Assembly: GCA_910578195.1 (NCBI GenBank)
Contig: CAJTOY010000001.1
Location: forward strand, 248,001 to 312,000
DNA from: an uncultured Christensenella sp.
GTDB lineage: Bacteria > Bacillota > Clostridia > Christensenellales > Borkfalkiaceae
DNA: 64,000 bases
Reading direction: 5' to 3'
Part shown: piece by piece, positions 31,454-40,233 of the stretch
How positions within the stretch are numbered: the stretch's first letter is position 1
Layout of the letters: the number at the start of each line of letters is the position of its first letter
The notes under the pieces: generated by a model
Seen by the model: the letters and a program-made list of their open reading frames with translations, nothing else
What the model was told of the DNA's origin: nothing
Databases searched by the model: none
Made by a program: the position numbers and the translations under genes

Positions 31454-32224
31454 ATGAAAATGGCAAATATTGCACTATTTCAAAGAAACGAAGATTTTTT
31501 GAACGAACTGAGAAACTATTTTGACGGTGCGGCAGGCTTTAACGTCTGCGCAACCGCAGTGACGGGCGATGCCGCACTGGAAGCTTTAAAGGTTGTGAAT
31601 CCCGACGTGGCGATCATTGACCCTACGCTCAAAGGCGTAGACGGAATTAAGCTTTTAGATCTTATTAAAAGCAACAAACCAGATTGTATTTCATTTATGG
31701 TGTCGGAATTCGATAATGACAAAATCGTAAACTCGGCAATCAATCACGGAGCTATTTATTATTTTATCAAGCCCGTCGAGCCGCAAGTGATAGCCGAAAG
31801 AATAAACGACGTGTTGAACGACAAAACGTCCGATTACAAGGTTTCCGCCGAAATCCGCGACAAACGCAGAACGGCTTCGCTTGACGAAAAGATAAGCAAC
31901 ATATTTATAACGATAGGAATTCCGCCGCACATCAAGGGCTTTACATATCTGCGCGAAGGAATAAAAATGGCGGTCCAAGACCCCGGTATCATAAACAAAG
32001 TTACTAAGGAGCTTTATCCGAAAATAGGTGAAAAATTTTCTACGACGGCAAGCAAAGTCGAAAGGGCGATAAGACACGCAATCGAGGTTGCCTGGAACAG
32101 AGGCAGAACCGACGCAATCAGCTCGATTTTCGGCGCGCGGGTCTATATCGGCAACGAAAGACCTACCAACAGCGAATTTATCGCTCTTGTTGCGGACAAG
32201 CTCATTCTTGAAAATTTAATGTAA
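31454..32224 (+). CDS. spo0A: Sporulation regulator Spo0A with atypical receiver domain
   Basis: A 256-aa protein. The C-terminal DNA-binding domain (about 145-256) is unmistakable: IGIPPHIKGFTYLREGIKMA, VTKELYPKIGEKFSTTASKV, ERAIRHAIEVAWNRG and PTNSEFIALVADKL. In the receiver domain the phospho-acceptor region (VAIIDPTLKGVDG), a Ser at the Thr84 position and the lysine (IKP) are kept. The acidic pair that binds Mg2+ (ADDN in Bacillus subtilis) is replaced by FQRN. Phosphotransfer may therefore be weak, or work differently. It has an AGGAG site and its own terminator. It lies about 27 kb from spoIVB, its usual neighbour. Confidence 0.93.
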   Translation: MKMANIALFQRNEDFLNELRNYFDGAAGFNVCATAVTGDAALEALKVVNPDVAIIDPTLKGVDGIKLLDLIKSNKPDCISFMVSEFDNDKIVNSAINHGAIYYFIKPVEPQVIAERINDVLNDKTSDYKVSAEIRDKRRTASLDEKISNIFITIGIPPHIKGFTYLREGIKMAVQDPGIINKVTKELYPKIGEKFSTTASKVERAIRHAIEVAWNRGRTDAISSIFGARVYIGNERPTNSEFIALVADKLILENLM

Positions 32225-32230
32225 AAAAAT

Positions 32231-32266
32231 AAATTGCCGACGGTATAAAATATCGTCGGCAATTTT
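32231..32266 (+). terminator. spo0A terminator
   Basis: AAATTGCCGACG (32231-32242) pairs with CGTCGGCAATTTT (32254-32266). Confidence 0.85.
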
Positions 32267-32319
32267 GATAAAATCACTTGATTTTTAAATTTGTGTAATG
32301 TATAATAATAAAGCTGTAC

Positions 32320-32406
32320 GCCGCTGTGGTGGAATTGGCAGACGCGCTGGACTCAAAATCCAGTGGTAGCGATACCGTGTCGGTTCGACCCCGACCAGCG
32401 GCACCA
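32320..32406 (+). tRNA. tRNA-Leu(CAA)
   Basis: The acceptor GCCGCTG pairs with CAGCGGC and CCA is encoded. The anticodon hairpin CTGGA-CTCAAAA-TCCAG carries CAA; a long variable arm (TGGTAGCGATACCG) follows. A promoter (TTGATT, 17 nt, TATAAT) lies just upstream. Confidence 0.95.
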
Positions 32407-32437
32407 TAATAGGGGTATACGAACACCCCGACGAGAG

Positions 32438-32466
32438 AGAAACCGAATTTTCGGTTTCTTTTTCTT
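32438..32466 (+). terminator. Terminator after tRNA-Leu(CAA)
   Basis: AGAAACCGAA pairs with TTCGGTTTCT, followed by a TTTTTCTTTT tract. A second small hairpin (GGGGT...ACCCC) lies between it and the tRNA. Confidence 0.75.
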
Positions 32467-32549
32467 TTGCGCTGTTTTCGACCTCGCCGCCGTTGCCGTC
32501 GGGGTAGTAGGGAAAAATTAAGTTCAAAATAAAAAGCCAAGCAAAACGC

Positions 32550-32593
32550 TTGACTTTCTTTACTAAAAGTATTATAATTTAACCGTTAGTAAA
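32550..32593 (+). promoter_or_regulatory. Promoter and operator of the second TetR operon
   Basis: TTGACT (32550-32555) and TATAAT (32573-32578) are 17 nt apart. An inverted repeat TTTACTAA (32559-32566) and TTAGTAAA (32586-32593) brackets the -10 box, a likely binding site for the TetR protein encoded 16 nt downstream. Confidence 0.7.
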
Positions 32594-32608
32594 TATTTGG
32601 AGTTAATT

Positions 32609-33232
32609 ATGAATACAAGAACAGAAAGAACGATAGCATTTAACCGTCGAAATATTTTAGACGCCGCCGACAAACTATTTTGCAGAAACGGCGTTGAAAA
32701 GACGACAATGGAACAACTTGCGGCAGAGGCTGGTTATAGTAAGCCTACCTTGTACGGATATTTCAAAGATAAAGACGAGGTGTATTTTGCGCTCGTTTTG
32801 GAGTTTATGGAAAAGATAGTCGTCAAAGTAGATAAAGCAATCGACGAACAAAACGTTTTTAGCGATATATTCACAAAGATATGTCAAGACGTTTTTCGGC
32901 TTGCCACCCGTTACCCGCTCTATTTCGAGGGACTAATAGGAACGATTAACGTAAACATAAAAGCCGACGATACACCGCAAATTTACAAAGACATATACCG
33001 CTTGGGCGAGGTATTAAACGAAAAACTATTAAACATTTTACAACAAGGAAAAGACGAGGGTGCTATCAATACCGCGCTTGACAATTCGGCAATTTTATTA
33101 TTCGTTTGGAGTTCGGTTGCGGGTATTATCAGAATGATAAATCACAAAAAAGACTATTTGAAAATGTTGCAACTGAACGAAAAAGACTTTTCGACGTTCT
33201 GTTTTGAACGGCTGCTGTGCGCTTGCAAATAA
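32609..33232 (+). CDS. TetR-family regulator
   Basis: A 207-aa protein from ATG 32609, with a GGAG site 7-8 nt upstream; an in-frame TTG at 32597 would hide that site. The N-terminal HTH reads AADKLFCRNGVEKTTMEQLA, then AEAGYSKPTLYGYFKDKDEV, a textbook TetR recognition region. The rest is a helical effector domain. It is co-oriented with the Acg-type oxidoreductase that starts 12 nt downstream and probably controls it together with its own gene. Confidence 0.9.
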   Translation: MNTRTERTIAFNRRNILDAADKLFCRNGVEKTTMEQLAAEAGYSKPTLYGYFKDKDEVYFALVLEFMEKIVVKVDKAIDEQNVFSDIFTKICQDVFRLATRYPLYFEGLIGTINVNIKADDTPQIYKDIYRLGEVLNEKLLNILQQGKDEGAINTALDNSAILLFVWSSVAGIIRMINHKKDYLKMLQLNEKDFSTFCFERLLCACK

Positions 33233-33244
33233 GGGGTAAAAACT

Positions 33245-34354
33245 ATGACAAGGAAAAAGAAAATTATGATTATTGCATTTTCAATTTTAGGCGCGGTCAT
33301 TATCGCGCTGTCTGCTGTTCTGACTGCGGCGGCAATTATGGGCAGACCGTTAAAAGTCAATCCGTCGCGCAAATTGGACGGCGTTGAGGGCGATATACAA
33401 AATGCGTTATGGTATTCCTCTATCGCGGCCAATTCTCACAATACGCAAATATGGAGCATTAAACTCTACCCGAATGAAAACCATTTGCAAATTTCAATAG
33501 ACGAAAGTCGCATATTAAATGTGGTAGATAGTGAAAAGCGCGAGGCGTATATTTCGCTTGGTTGCTATGTAGAAACAATGAGCGTTGCGTTCGGCGCATA
33601 CGGCTATGACACGCAAGTAAATTACACCGATTTGACGGTAAATGTTACATATCAAAAACGCGAAAACGCAACTGTCGATACCGCCAAACTTTCATTGATT
33701 GACAAACGGCATACCGATAAATCGGCGTTTTCAAACAGCAAAATAAAGCAAGAAACGGCAAGCGCATTACTCGATAAATATTCCGCTCTATCGGTGTATC
33801 AAAACGGCGACGAAAACTTTGCTTATATTAAGCGCATTTCAATGGACGCGGTTACGGTGCAATCGGCAAATCAAGCATACCGCGACGAATTAGCGGAATG
33901 GATGCGCTTTTCCGATAAGGAAGCCGCAAGCCAATTTGATGGCATAACCGCCGATATGATAGGCTTAAAAGGCATAGTAAAAACTTTCTACTATTGGACG
34001 ACTACAAGAGAAAACGCAAAAGGCGATAAATTCGCGCAACAAGGAATTGACACGGCAAAAAAGCAACTGAATAATTGCGGTGCATTCGCCGTTATTATGG
34101 GTGGCAATACCTTTGAAGAATTGATTAACACGGGCAGAAAAACGCAAGCATTTTGGTTTGACTGTACCGAAAACAATATAGCCGTACAACCTTTTTCCGC
34201 CGCATTGGAAACCGAGCCGTTTTGCTCGTCTATACAAACCGATTTAGGCGTTGCCGCGCCCGTGCAAATGATTTTACGGTTGGGCTATGTGGACGAATAC
34301 GGCGCAAACTGCGGACTGCGGCGTAATCTTTCCGACTATATAGAGGTGCTATGA
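33245..34354 (+). CDS. Membrane-anchored Acg-family FMN-binding oxidoreductase
   Basis: A 369-aa protein with one N-terminal membrane helix (about 8-30, IAFSILGAVIIALSAVLTAA). ALWYSSIAANSHNTQIWSIK is the FMN-binding motif (S-H-N-T-Q-x-W) of the Acg branch of the nitroreductase fold. Two such half-domains form the family's single-chain dimer, with FAVIMGGNTFEELINTGRKT and VAAPVQMILRLGY in the second. Acg proteins may sequester flavin or reduce quinone- or nitro-compounds. Regulation by the adjacent TetR suggests an inducible stress response. Confidence 0.85.
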   Translation: MTRKKKIMIIAFSILGAVIIALSAVLTAAAIMGRPLKVNPSRKLDGVEGDIQNALWYSSIAANSHNTQIWSIKLYPNENHLQISIDESRILNVVDSEKREAYISLGCYVETMSVAFGAYGYDTQVNYTDLTVNVTYQKRENATVDTAKLSLIDKRHTDKSAFSNSKIKQETASALLDKYSALSVYQNGDENFAYIKRISMDAVTVQSANQAYRDELAEWMRFSDKEAASQFDGITADMIGLKGIVKTFYYWTTTRENAKGDKFAQQGIDTAKKQLNNCGAFAVIMGGNTFEELINTGRKTQAFWFDCTENNIAVQPFSAALETEPFCSSIQTDLGVAAPVQMILRLGYVDEYGANCGLRRNLSDYIEVL

Positions 34355-34536
34355 CAAACTACGTTGTATGCCCCGACTGCGGGTATAAATTATACAAGTT
34401 GGGCGACGGTTCAAACGCGGAAATCTATTGTCCGAAATGCAAATTAAAACTGCAAATAGAAATCAAGGACGGCAAAATAACAATACTGAAAATCATATCG
34501 GACCGTGCCGATAATTGCTTGCCGTACAGTTTATAG
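34351..34536 (+). CDS. Small zinc-ribbon protein
   Basis: A 61-aa protein overlapping the oxidoreductase stop by 4 nt. VCPDCGYKLYKLG and YCPKCKLKL form a CxxC...CxxC zinc ribbon. It is probably made together with the oxidoreductase. Specific role unknown. Confidence 0.65.
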   Translation: MTNYVVCPDCGYKLYKLGDGSNAEIYCPKCKLKLQIEIKDGKITILKIISDRADNCLPYSL

Positions 34537-34722
34537 TCCGACAGCGGCAATTCCACCGCGCAATACGATTCCCATCGATTTACCTTGTATATTACCGTGT
34601 TCGTTTTTGCGGTAAATCGGTGCACCAGAAATAACGTAAGTTAAACCGAATGTTTGACTTGCGTTATTTTTTATATCTTGCAGTAGTTGAATTTGCAATA
34701 AAAAAATGATATAATTTCTGTA

Positions 34723-35475
34723 ATGGACGTTAAATATATAGGAATAAAAAAGAACAGAGTTCTGATTTCGTTTTTTTTGATATTGGTTGCACTTGCTTTT
34801 GTTATTACTTGCGCTTTTATGTGGTTTGAATATACAAGTCAAGACAAGTATAAGTATTACAGCGAAAACGCTATCGAGGTCGAAGCGACAATAACACAGT
34901 ATGGCATACATTATCATGGACAAGATAGGCGGGATTGGGACGTATGGACGTATTACGAATATGAAAGCAGCTGGGGTACTGTTTATACTATGCATCATGG
35001 AACATATTCAACAGAAAATGAAGCCAAAGCACATATTGGGGAAAAGATAAAAATATATATTGATCCAAATAGTGATTGGTCTTCTGATGTATTTCCCGTT
35101 GTTAATTATGAACGGGCTTTGAGAAATGCAATAATATGGAGTGTTCCCGTACCTATTGTATTGTACTTGCTGATCTACCGCTGTATCTACCGCAACGCAT
35201 TAAACAAGAAAATACAAAGAAAGGTTTACGGCAGTAGCTACAATAACGACAGAGTTATCCATACTCCGGTTACGCAAGGCGAAGTAACCAAAGTGTATAA
35301 ATGGGTAGTTTGCTACGTTAAAGTTAAGTATAAGGACGAGCACGGCACCCCGCGGGAGAAGTGGGCGCGAACATGGTTTACGCACAAGGAAGCGAAATTT
35401 TTGCAGCAAAAGAAAACAATCGATATAGTACTCTATAAAAATACTTACGGCATTTTAGAAGAAATGTCGGATTAA
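34723..35475 (+). CDS. DUF3592-like membrane protein, paralog 1
   Basis: A 250-aa protein with two membrane helices (about 15-37 and 135-155). Between them is an extracytoplasmic beta domain (ENAIEVEATITQYGIHYHGQ ... IYIDPNS) of the type seen in DUF3592 proteins. The cytoplasmic tail ends REKWARTWFTHKEAKFLQQK then TYGILEEMS. Two paralogs at 59,219 and 60,020 share this layout. TTGAAT (34687) and TATAAT (34710) are 17 nt apart and end 7 nt before the ATG, so the mRNA may be leaderless. Function unknown. Confidence 0.7.
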   Translation: MDVKYIGIKKNRVLISFFLILVALAFVITCAFMWFEYTSQDKYKYYSENAIEVEATITQYGIHYHGQDRRDWDVWTYYEYESSWGTVYTMHHGTYSTENEAKAHIGEKIKIYIDPNSDWSSDVFPVVNYERALRNAIIWSVPVPIVLYLLIYRCIYRNALNKKIQRKVYGSSYNNDRVIHTPVTQGEVTKVYKWVVCYVKVKYKDEHGTPREKWARTWFTHKEAKFLQQKKTIDIVLYKNTYGILEEMSD

Positions 35476-35596
35476 AAGTGCGGTAACGAGCATTTTGAAA
35501 GCAACTGCGCAAAAGCTTCCGATACGGCTAAAAACGTGACTTTGAATCTGATTAAAAATATTGATTTTAAATAATAAAAATGGTAAAATTAATAAT

Positions 35597-38143
35597 ATGG
35601 AAAAACTTGTATTAATAGACGGAAACAGTCTTTTGAACCGAGCATTTTATGCAACGCCGATTTTCACTACGCGCAGCGGCATGCCGACGAACGCCATTTT
35701 CGGCTTTGTAAAGCTCCTTTTTAAAATACTCGACGGCGATAAACCGAATTACTTAATTGTTGCCTTCGATTTGAAAGCGCCTACATTCAGACATAAAATG
35801 TACACGGAATATAAGGCGACCCGCAAGGGTATGCCCGACGACCTCGCCGCGCAGTTAGAACCGCTTAAAAGCCTTTTAAAGGCCATGAAGGTGGCAATAT
35901 GCTCGAAGGAAGGGTTGGAAGCCGACGACGTGATAGGCACGCTTTCGGCTAAGTTTGACGTGCACAGCTACATTTATACGGGCGACAGAGACAGCTTTCA
36001 GCTTGTCGACGACAAAACCGACGTCTATTATACAAAGCGCGGAGTTTCCGACCTCTTAAAACTGAATATAAACAATTTCAAAGAGGAAACGGGCTTAAAT
36101 CCCTCGCAGATAATCGATTTAAAGTCGCTTATGGGCGACAAGTCGGACAATATCCCAGGCGTGCCCGGAATAGGCGAAAAGACCGCTTACGAGCTTTTAG
36201 CAAGGTTTGAAACGCTTGACGGCGTTTATGAAAATCTTGAAGAATTAAAGGGCGCGGTTAAGACGAAGCTTGCGGATAACAAGGATATGGCGTATCTTTC
36301 CTATAAGCTTGCTACAATCGACAGAAGTTGCCCGATTGATATCGATATAAAGGATTGCGTTGCGCCGAAAAAATACGACGGAGACGTTAAACGCCTTTTT
36401 ACCGAATTCGAATTCAACAGCTTGCTCGGGCTCGATATATTCGAGGACGATGTAAAAACCGTGCAAGAGGAAAAGAATTATCCCGAAAAGATTGCTTGCG
36501 AAGGCTACGGAGATATTGCGGATTGTCTCGAAAGAAACAGCGAGTTCAGTGTTGTATTGAACGAAAGCCTTCTTGAAATATATGCGGACGAAAAGGAATA
36601 TTCCTTAAAAATCGCAGGCAATCTGCTCGGCATGAGCTTTGACGAGTGCGTCACAGTGCTTCGCGCGCTGTTCTCAAACGAAAAGAATAAAATCATAACC
36701 TTCGGTTTTAAAGCCGTAAGACACCTTTTAAAGAAGTTTGACGTCGATTGCAAGTGCGACTTCGAGGATATAGACCTCGCGAAGTATTTGTGCGACTTTA
36801 ACGCCGCAAATCTCAACTTGAAGGAGCTTTGCGAGTATTATCTGTTCGATTACGAATATTCCGCTTTTGCCGTGCACGAACTCTACAAAAAATATTACGA
36901 AATTTTGAAAGCGGAGAATATGCTTCAACTCTATGAAGAAATAGAGAAGCCGCTTTTGTCGGTTTTATTCGACATGGAGGAAGCGGGAGTTAAAGTGAGC
37001 GTCGATATGCTTGACGAACTTTCCGCGCGTTTTGACAGCCTCGCGAACGAATATAAAAATAAGGTTTATGAAAAATGCGGCTGCGAATTCAATCTTAATT
37101 CGCCCTCTCAGCTCGGCGAAGTGCTGTACGGCAAACTTGGCTTGAAGGAAGTCAAGAAAGCAAAGACAAACAAGTACACTACGGGCGCGGAGGTGCTTGA
37201 AAAGCTTAAAGATAAAAATCCCGTCGTCGACGATATTTTAAAATACAGACTTTATCAGAAGTTGCGCTCGACATATCTCGAAGGCTATAAACCGCTTATT
37301 AACAAAAATAATTCGCTGGTGCACACGACCTACAACCAGACGATTACCACAACGGGCAGACTTTCGAGCACTAACCCCAACCTCCAAAATATTCCCGTAA
37401 GAGAGGACGAAGGGCGCGAGATAAGGAAAATCTTTATTCCGCGCGACGGAAACGTTTTTATCGACGCGGACTATTCGCAGATAGAATTGCGGCTTCTCGC
37501 GCATTTCTCGGGCTGTAAGGAGCTGATTGAAGCCTACAATTCGGGTACCGACATCCACTCGGTAACGGCGGCGCAAGTGTTCGGCGTGCCCGTGGAAGAA
37601 GTAACCGCCAAAATGCGCAGAGAGGCGAAAGCGGTCAATTTCGGAATAATTTACGGGCTTAGCGATTTCGGGCTTTCGAGAAATCTGAATATTCCTCTTA
37701 CAACCGCTAAGGAATATATTGAAAAATACTTTGCGACTTACAGCGCGGTAAAGGATTTTATGAACAGCAACGTGGCGTTCGCCAAAGAACACGGCTATGT
37801 TTCGACCTTGACGGGCAGAAAGCGCATCATCCCCGAAATAAAGTCCGCAAATTACAATATAAGGCAGTTCGGCGAAAGGGCGGCAATGAATATGCCCTTG
37901 CAAGGTTCGAGCGCGGATATAATCAAAATCGCAATGAACAACGTCTACAAAGCGTTAAAGAAGCAAGACTTAAAGACTAAGCTGATTTTGCAGGTTCACG
38001 ACGAATTAGTGCTTGACGCGCCCGAAGAAGAGGTTCAAAAGGCGGCGGGAATACTCAAATACGAAATGGAAAACGCCGTAAAATTAAAAGTGCCGCTTAC
38101 GGTCGAAGTGCATACGGGGAAAAACTGGTATGACGCAAAATAA
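35597..38143 (+). CDS. polA: DNA polymerase I
   Basis: An 848-aa protein. Residues 1-290 form the 5'-nuclease domain (DGNSLLNRAFYA, GDRDSFQLVDD, GDKSDNIPGVPGIGEKTA). The middle 300-440 is a reduced 3'-5' exonuclease fold without the DxE catalytic residues, so there is no proofreading, as in many Firmicutes. The polymerase domain has motif A DYSQIELRLLAHFSG, motif B RREAKAVNFGIIYG and motif C QVHDELVLD. A promoter (TTGATT 35561, TAAAAT 35584, 17-nt spacer) ends 7 nt before the ATG, so a leaderless start is possible. It overlaps coaE by 14 nt. Confidence 0.97.
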   Translation: MEKLVLIDGNSLLNRAFYATPIFTTRSGMPTNAIFGFVKLLFKILDGDKPNYLIVAFDLKAPTFRHKMYTEYKATRKGMPDDLAAQLEPLKSLLKAMKVAICSKEGLEADDVIGTLSAKFDVHSYIYTGDRDSFQLVDDKTDVYYTKRGVSDLLKLNINNFKEETGLNPSQIIDLKSLMGDKSDNIPGVPGIGEKTAYELLARFETLDGVYENLEELKGAVKTKLADNKDMAYLSYKLATIDRSCPIDIDIKDCVAPKKYDGDVKRLFTEFEFNSLLGLDIFEDDVKTVQEEKNYPEKIACEGYGDIADCLERNSEFSVVLNESLLEIYADEKEYSLKIAGNLLGMSFDECVTVLRALFSNEKNKIITFGFKAVRHLLKKFDVDCKCDFEDIDLAKYLCDFNAANLNLKELCEYYLFDYEYSAFAVHELYKKYYEILKAENMLQLYEEIEKPLLSVLFDMEEAGVKVSVDMLDELSARFDSLANEYKNKVYEKCGCEFNLNSPSQLGEVLYGKLGLKEVKKAKTNKYTTGAEVLEKLKDKNPVVDDILKYRLYQKLRSTYLEGYKPLINKNNSLVHTTYNQTITTTGRLSSTNPNLQNIPVREDEGREIRKIFIPRDGNVFIDADYSQIELRLLAHFSGCKELIEAYNSGTDIHSVTAAQVFGVPVEEVTAKMRREAKAVNFGIIYGLSDFGLSRNLNIPLTTAKEYIEKYFATYSAVKDFMNSNVAFAKEHGYVSTLTGRKRIIPEIKSANYNIRQFGERAAMNMPLQGSSADIIKIAMNNVYKALKKQDLKTKLILQVHDELVLDAPEEEVQKAAGILKYEMENAVKLKVPLTVEVHTGKNWYDAK

Positions 38144-38726
38144 CGTAAAAATCGCGATAACGGGCGGTATAGGCAGCGGTAAATCGACTGTTGCCGAAAT
38201 AATCGCAAAGCAAGGTTATACGGTAATTTCTTGTGACGCGATTTACAGCCGTCTTTTAAGCGACAAAGAATTTGTAAACGTACTTTCGGCGGAGTTCGGC
38301 GATATCTTAACGGAAGAGGGCACGCTGGACAGAAAGCGACTTTCGACCGTTGTGTTTTCCGACAAGGCAAAACTTGCCAAACTAAATGAAATAACCCATC
38401 CTGCGATTATGGAGCGCGCGCTTAAAGAAATGTCGGGGGAAGGAATTTACTTTTGCGAGGTTCCGCTTTTTTTCGAAAACAACTTTGAAAAGCTTTTCGA
38501 CGGCGTTATCGTTATTCTGCGCGACAAGTCGATAAGAATTTCGGCAGTGACCGAAAGGGACGATAAAACCGAAAACGAGGTAGTTTCCCGCATAAATAAT
38601 CAGTTTGATTACGATAATAACAAGTTTGAAGAGTACTATGTCATACATAATAACCGTAATCTGAAAAATTTGCAGTCGGAAACTTTAAAAATAATTGAAA
38701 AAATTAAAAAAGAATACCCTATTTAG
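38130..38726 (+). CDS. coaE: Dephospho-CoA kinase
   Basis: A 198-aa protein that phosphorylates dephospho-CoA in the last step of CoA synthesis. The N-terminus has the P-loop ITGGIGSGKSTVAE, then the CoA-lid features VISCDAIYSRLL and LNEITHPAIMERAL, and VPLFFENNFEKLFD. The length is normal. It overlaps the end of polA by 14 nt; the polA-coaE order is common in Firmicutes, often with mutM between. Confidence 0.95.
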   Translation: MTQNNVKIAITGGIGSGKSTVAEIIAKQGYTVISCDAIYSRLLSDKEFVNVLSAEFGDILTEEGTLDRKRLSTVVFSDKAKLAKLNEITHPAIMERALKEMSGEGIYFCEVPLFFENNFEKLFDGVIVILRDKSIRISAVTERDDKTENEVVSRINNQFDYDNNKFEEYYVIHNNRNLKNLQSETLKIIEKIKKEYPI

Positions 38727-38776
38727 CTTGACAATATAAGTAAAATAATATAGAATTACTATGCTTTAAGGGTAGC

Positions 38777-38861
38777 GCACTCATGGCGGAATTGGCAGAC
38801 GCGCAAGACTAAGGATCTTGTGGTTAACCCCATGCAGGTTCAACTCCTGTTGAGTGCACCA
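38777..38861 (+). tRNA. tRNA-Leu(AAG)
   Basis: The acceptor GCACTCA pairs with TGAGTGC and CCA is encoded. The anticodon hairpin CAAGA-CTAAGGA-TCTTG carries AAG, and a long variable arm (TGGTTAACCCCA) follows. Confidence 0.94.
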
Positions 38862-38867
38862 CAGCAA

Positions 38868-38902
38868 AGAAAAAGAAACCGAAAGTTCGGTTTCTTTTTC
38901 TT
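38868..38902 (+). terminator. Terminator after tRNA-Leu(AAG)
   Basis: AAAAAGAAACCGAA pairs with TTCGGTTTCTTTTTC around a short AG spacer. It resembles the terminator after the other tRNA-Leu. Confidence 0.8.
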
Positions 38903-38920
38903 TATATGAGAGGAGTTATT

Positions 38921-39580
38921 ATGATAGATATCGAAGCATGGATAAAGGAATTTACGAATAAAGCGGAAGAAACATTTTCTGACCGCGTGTGGTTTATAGG
39001 ACTGCAAGGCAGCTATGCCAGAGGAGAGGCAACCGAAACGAGCGATATCGACGTGGTCTTTATCCTCGACGAGTTAAGGGCGAACGATTTAAAAATTTAT
39101 AGCGACATGCTCGACGCTTTACCGAACAGGGAACTAGTTTGCGGTTTTATTTCTGGCAAAGCTGAGCTTTACGGCTGGGAATCAAGCGACCTTTTTCAAT
39201 TTTATTACGATACCATACCTATAAAAGGAACTCTCGATTGCTTGCTTGAAAAGATAAATAAGCACACCGTAAAGCGTGCAATAAAAATCGGTGCGTGCAA
39301 TATTTATCACGCTTGCGTCCACAATTTCGTTCACGAGAAAAGCGCGGATATTTTGCGCTCGCTTTATAAATCGGCTGTATTTGTACTTCAAGCGGTTTGG
39401 TTTTACGAGACGGGCAGATACATAAAATCAAAAACTCAATTACAAAAAGCAATCAATCCGCCGTCCGCCGTGCTGACTACCGCAATGCAATTAAAGAACG
39501 GCGCAAGCGTGAAATTTGAGGAAATGTCGGAGCTTTTAATAAATTGGGCGAAAGCGTGTATCGGAGGTTATGACGAATGA
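38921..39580 (+). CDS. MNT-type nucleotidyltransferase domain protein
   Basis: A 219-aa protein from ATG 38921 (AGGAG 9 nt upstream). The N-terminus has the nucleotidyltransferase motif GLQGSYARGEATETSDIDVV, with the G-S and D-x-D metal site intact. The C-terminal part is a helical bundle like those of aminoglycoside adenylyltransferases and MNT/HEPN systems. It could modify a small molecule or a protein. It overlaps the next (chimeric) gene by 4 nt. Confidence 0.75.
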   Translation: MIDIEAWIKEFTNKAEETFSDRVWFIGLQGSYARGEATETSDIDVVFILDELRANDLKIYSDMLDALPNRELVCGFISGKAELYGWESSDLFQFYYDTIPIKGTLDCLLEKINKHTVKRAIKIGACNIYHACVHNFVHEKSADILRSLYKSAVFVLQAVWFYETGRYIKSKTQLQKAINPPSAVLTTAMQLKNGASVKFEEMSELLINWAKACIGGYDE

Positions 39581-39975
39581 AAAAAATTCTATACGTTATC
39601 TTGGAAAAATGGGCGGATTGGGAACTCGCCTATATTTCGTCGGCAGTCAATATGCTCGGCGGCGGAAATTTTGAAAATAAAACTGTATCGCTTACAAAAG
39701 ATTTTGTTACGTCTATCGGCGGCGTTAAATGTTTGCCCGATTATGATTTACAAAGCGTTCCGTCAAATTTTGTAGAGCCATCATATCAACATAAAGGAAT
39801 CGGTAGGAAAATCATAGTACATTTGGAAAACGACGAATATGCCAAAAGAGCAAAACGAATAGAAATTCATTCGGCAATCTCGGCTATACCTTTCTATCGC
39901 AAATTAGGCTACGAACATAAAAACGGAGATTTATCTTACAAGGACGGAATGTTCGACCTTGAAAAGTTTATATGA
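39577..39975 (+). pseudogene. Chimeric gene: DJ-1/PfpI N-terminus joined to a GNAT C-terminus
   Basis: A 132-aa frame. Residues 1-62 are nearly identical to the start of the DJ-1/PfpI protein at 40234, with about 190 bp of near-identical DNA. After VPS the sequence switches to NFVEPSYQHKGIGRKIIVHL and FYRKLGYEHKNGDL, the C-terminal half of a GNAT acetyltransferase (acetyl-CoA motif QHKGIGRK). Neither domain is complete, so it probably has no activity. It looks like the product of a duplication that replaced the front of a GNAT gene. Confidence 0.8.
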
Positions 39976-40024
39976 CGAATAATTTTGAAACGGCTGTGCG
40001 CCACTAAACAGAAAGGAGTAAGTA

Positions 40025-40231
40025 ATGCCTTATATAAAAATCGAAAGCGGTAAATTGACCGACGAACAAAAAACGTTGCTTATAAAGCGCGTAACCGAAG
40101 TCTCTGCGGAAATTATGAATATTCCGCAAGAATTTTTTACAACCACCATTACGGAATTGCCCGATAAAAACTTCGGTATCGGCGGCAAAACCATCGATAT
40201 TATTAAAAGCGAATACAAACGGAATCGATAA
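40025..40231 (+). CDS. 4-oxalocrotonate tautomerase family protein
   Basis: A 68-aa protein that starts MPYIKIESGKLTDEQKTLLI. The catalytic Pro-2 (Pro-1 after Met removal) is present and the length fits the small hexameric tautomerases. An AGGAG site precedes it. It lies 2 nt before the DJ-1/PfpI gene. The natural substrate is unknown; such enzymes tautomerise keto acids. Confidence 0.85.
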   Translation: MPYIKIESGKLTDEQKTLLIKRVTEVSAEIMNIPQEFFTTTITELPDKNFGIGGKTIDIIKSEYKRNR

Positions 40232-40233
40232 AT

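Noticed and set aside
3453..32503. Shared 16-mer CGTTGCCGTCGGGGTA at about 3,470 and 32,490
   Set aside because: Only two copies, without inverted ends or target duplication; not enough to call a mobile repeat.
32274..32540. Minus-strand frames over the tRNA-Leu region (GVEPTRYRYHW type)
   Set aside because: Antisense of tRNA-Leu(CAA); no ribosome site and no protein family.
34531..34998. Minus-strand frame with SGAPIYRKNEHGNIQGKSMG near its end
   Set aside because: It runs opposite the DUF3592-like gene. Only the last 30 residues look protein-like, too little to call a gene remnant with confidence.
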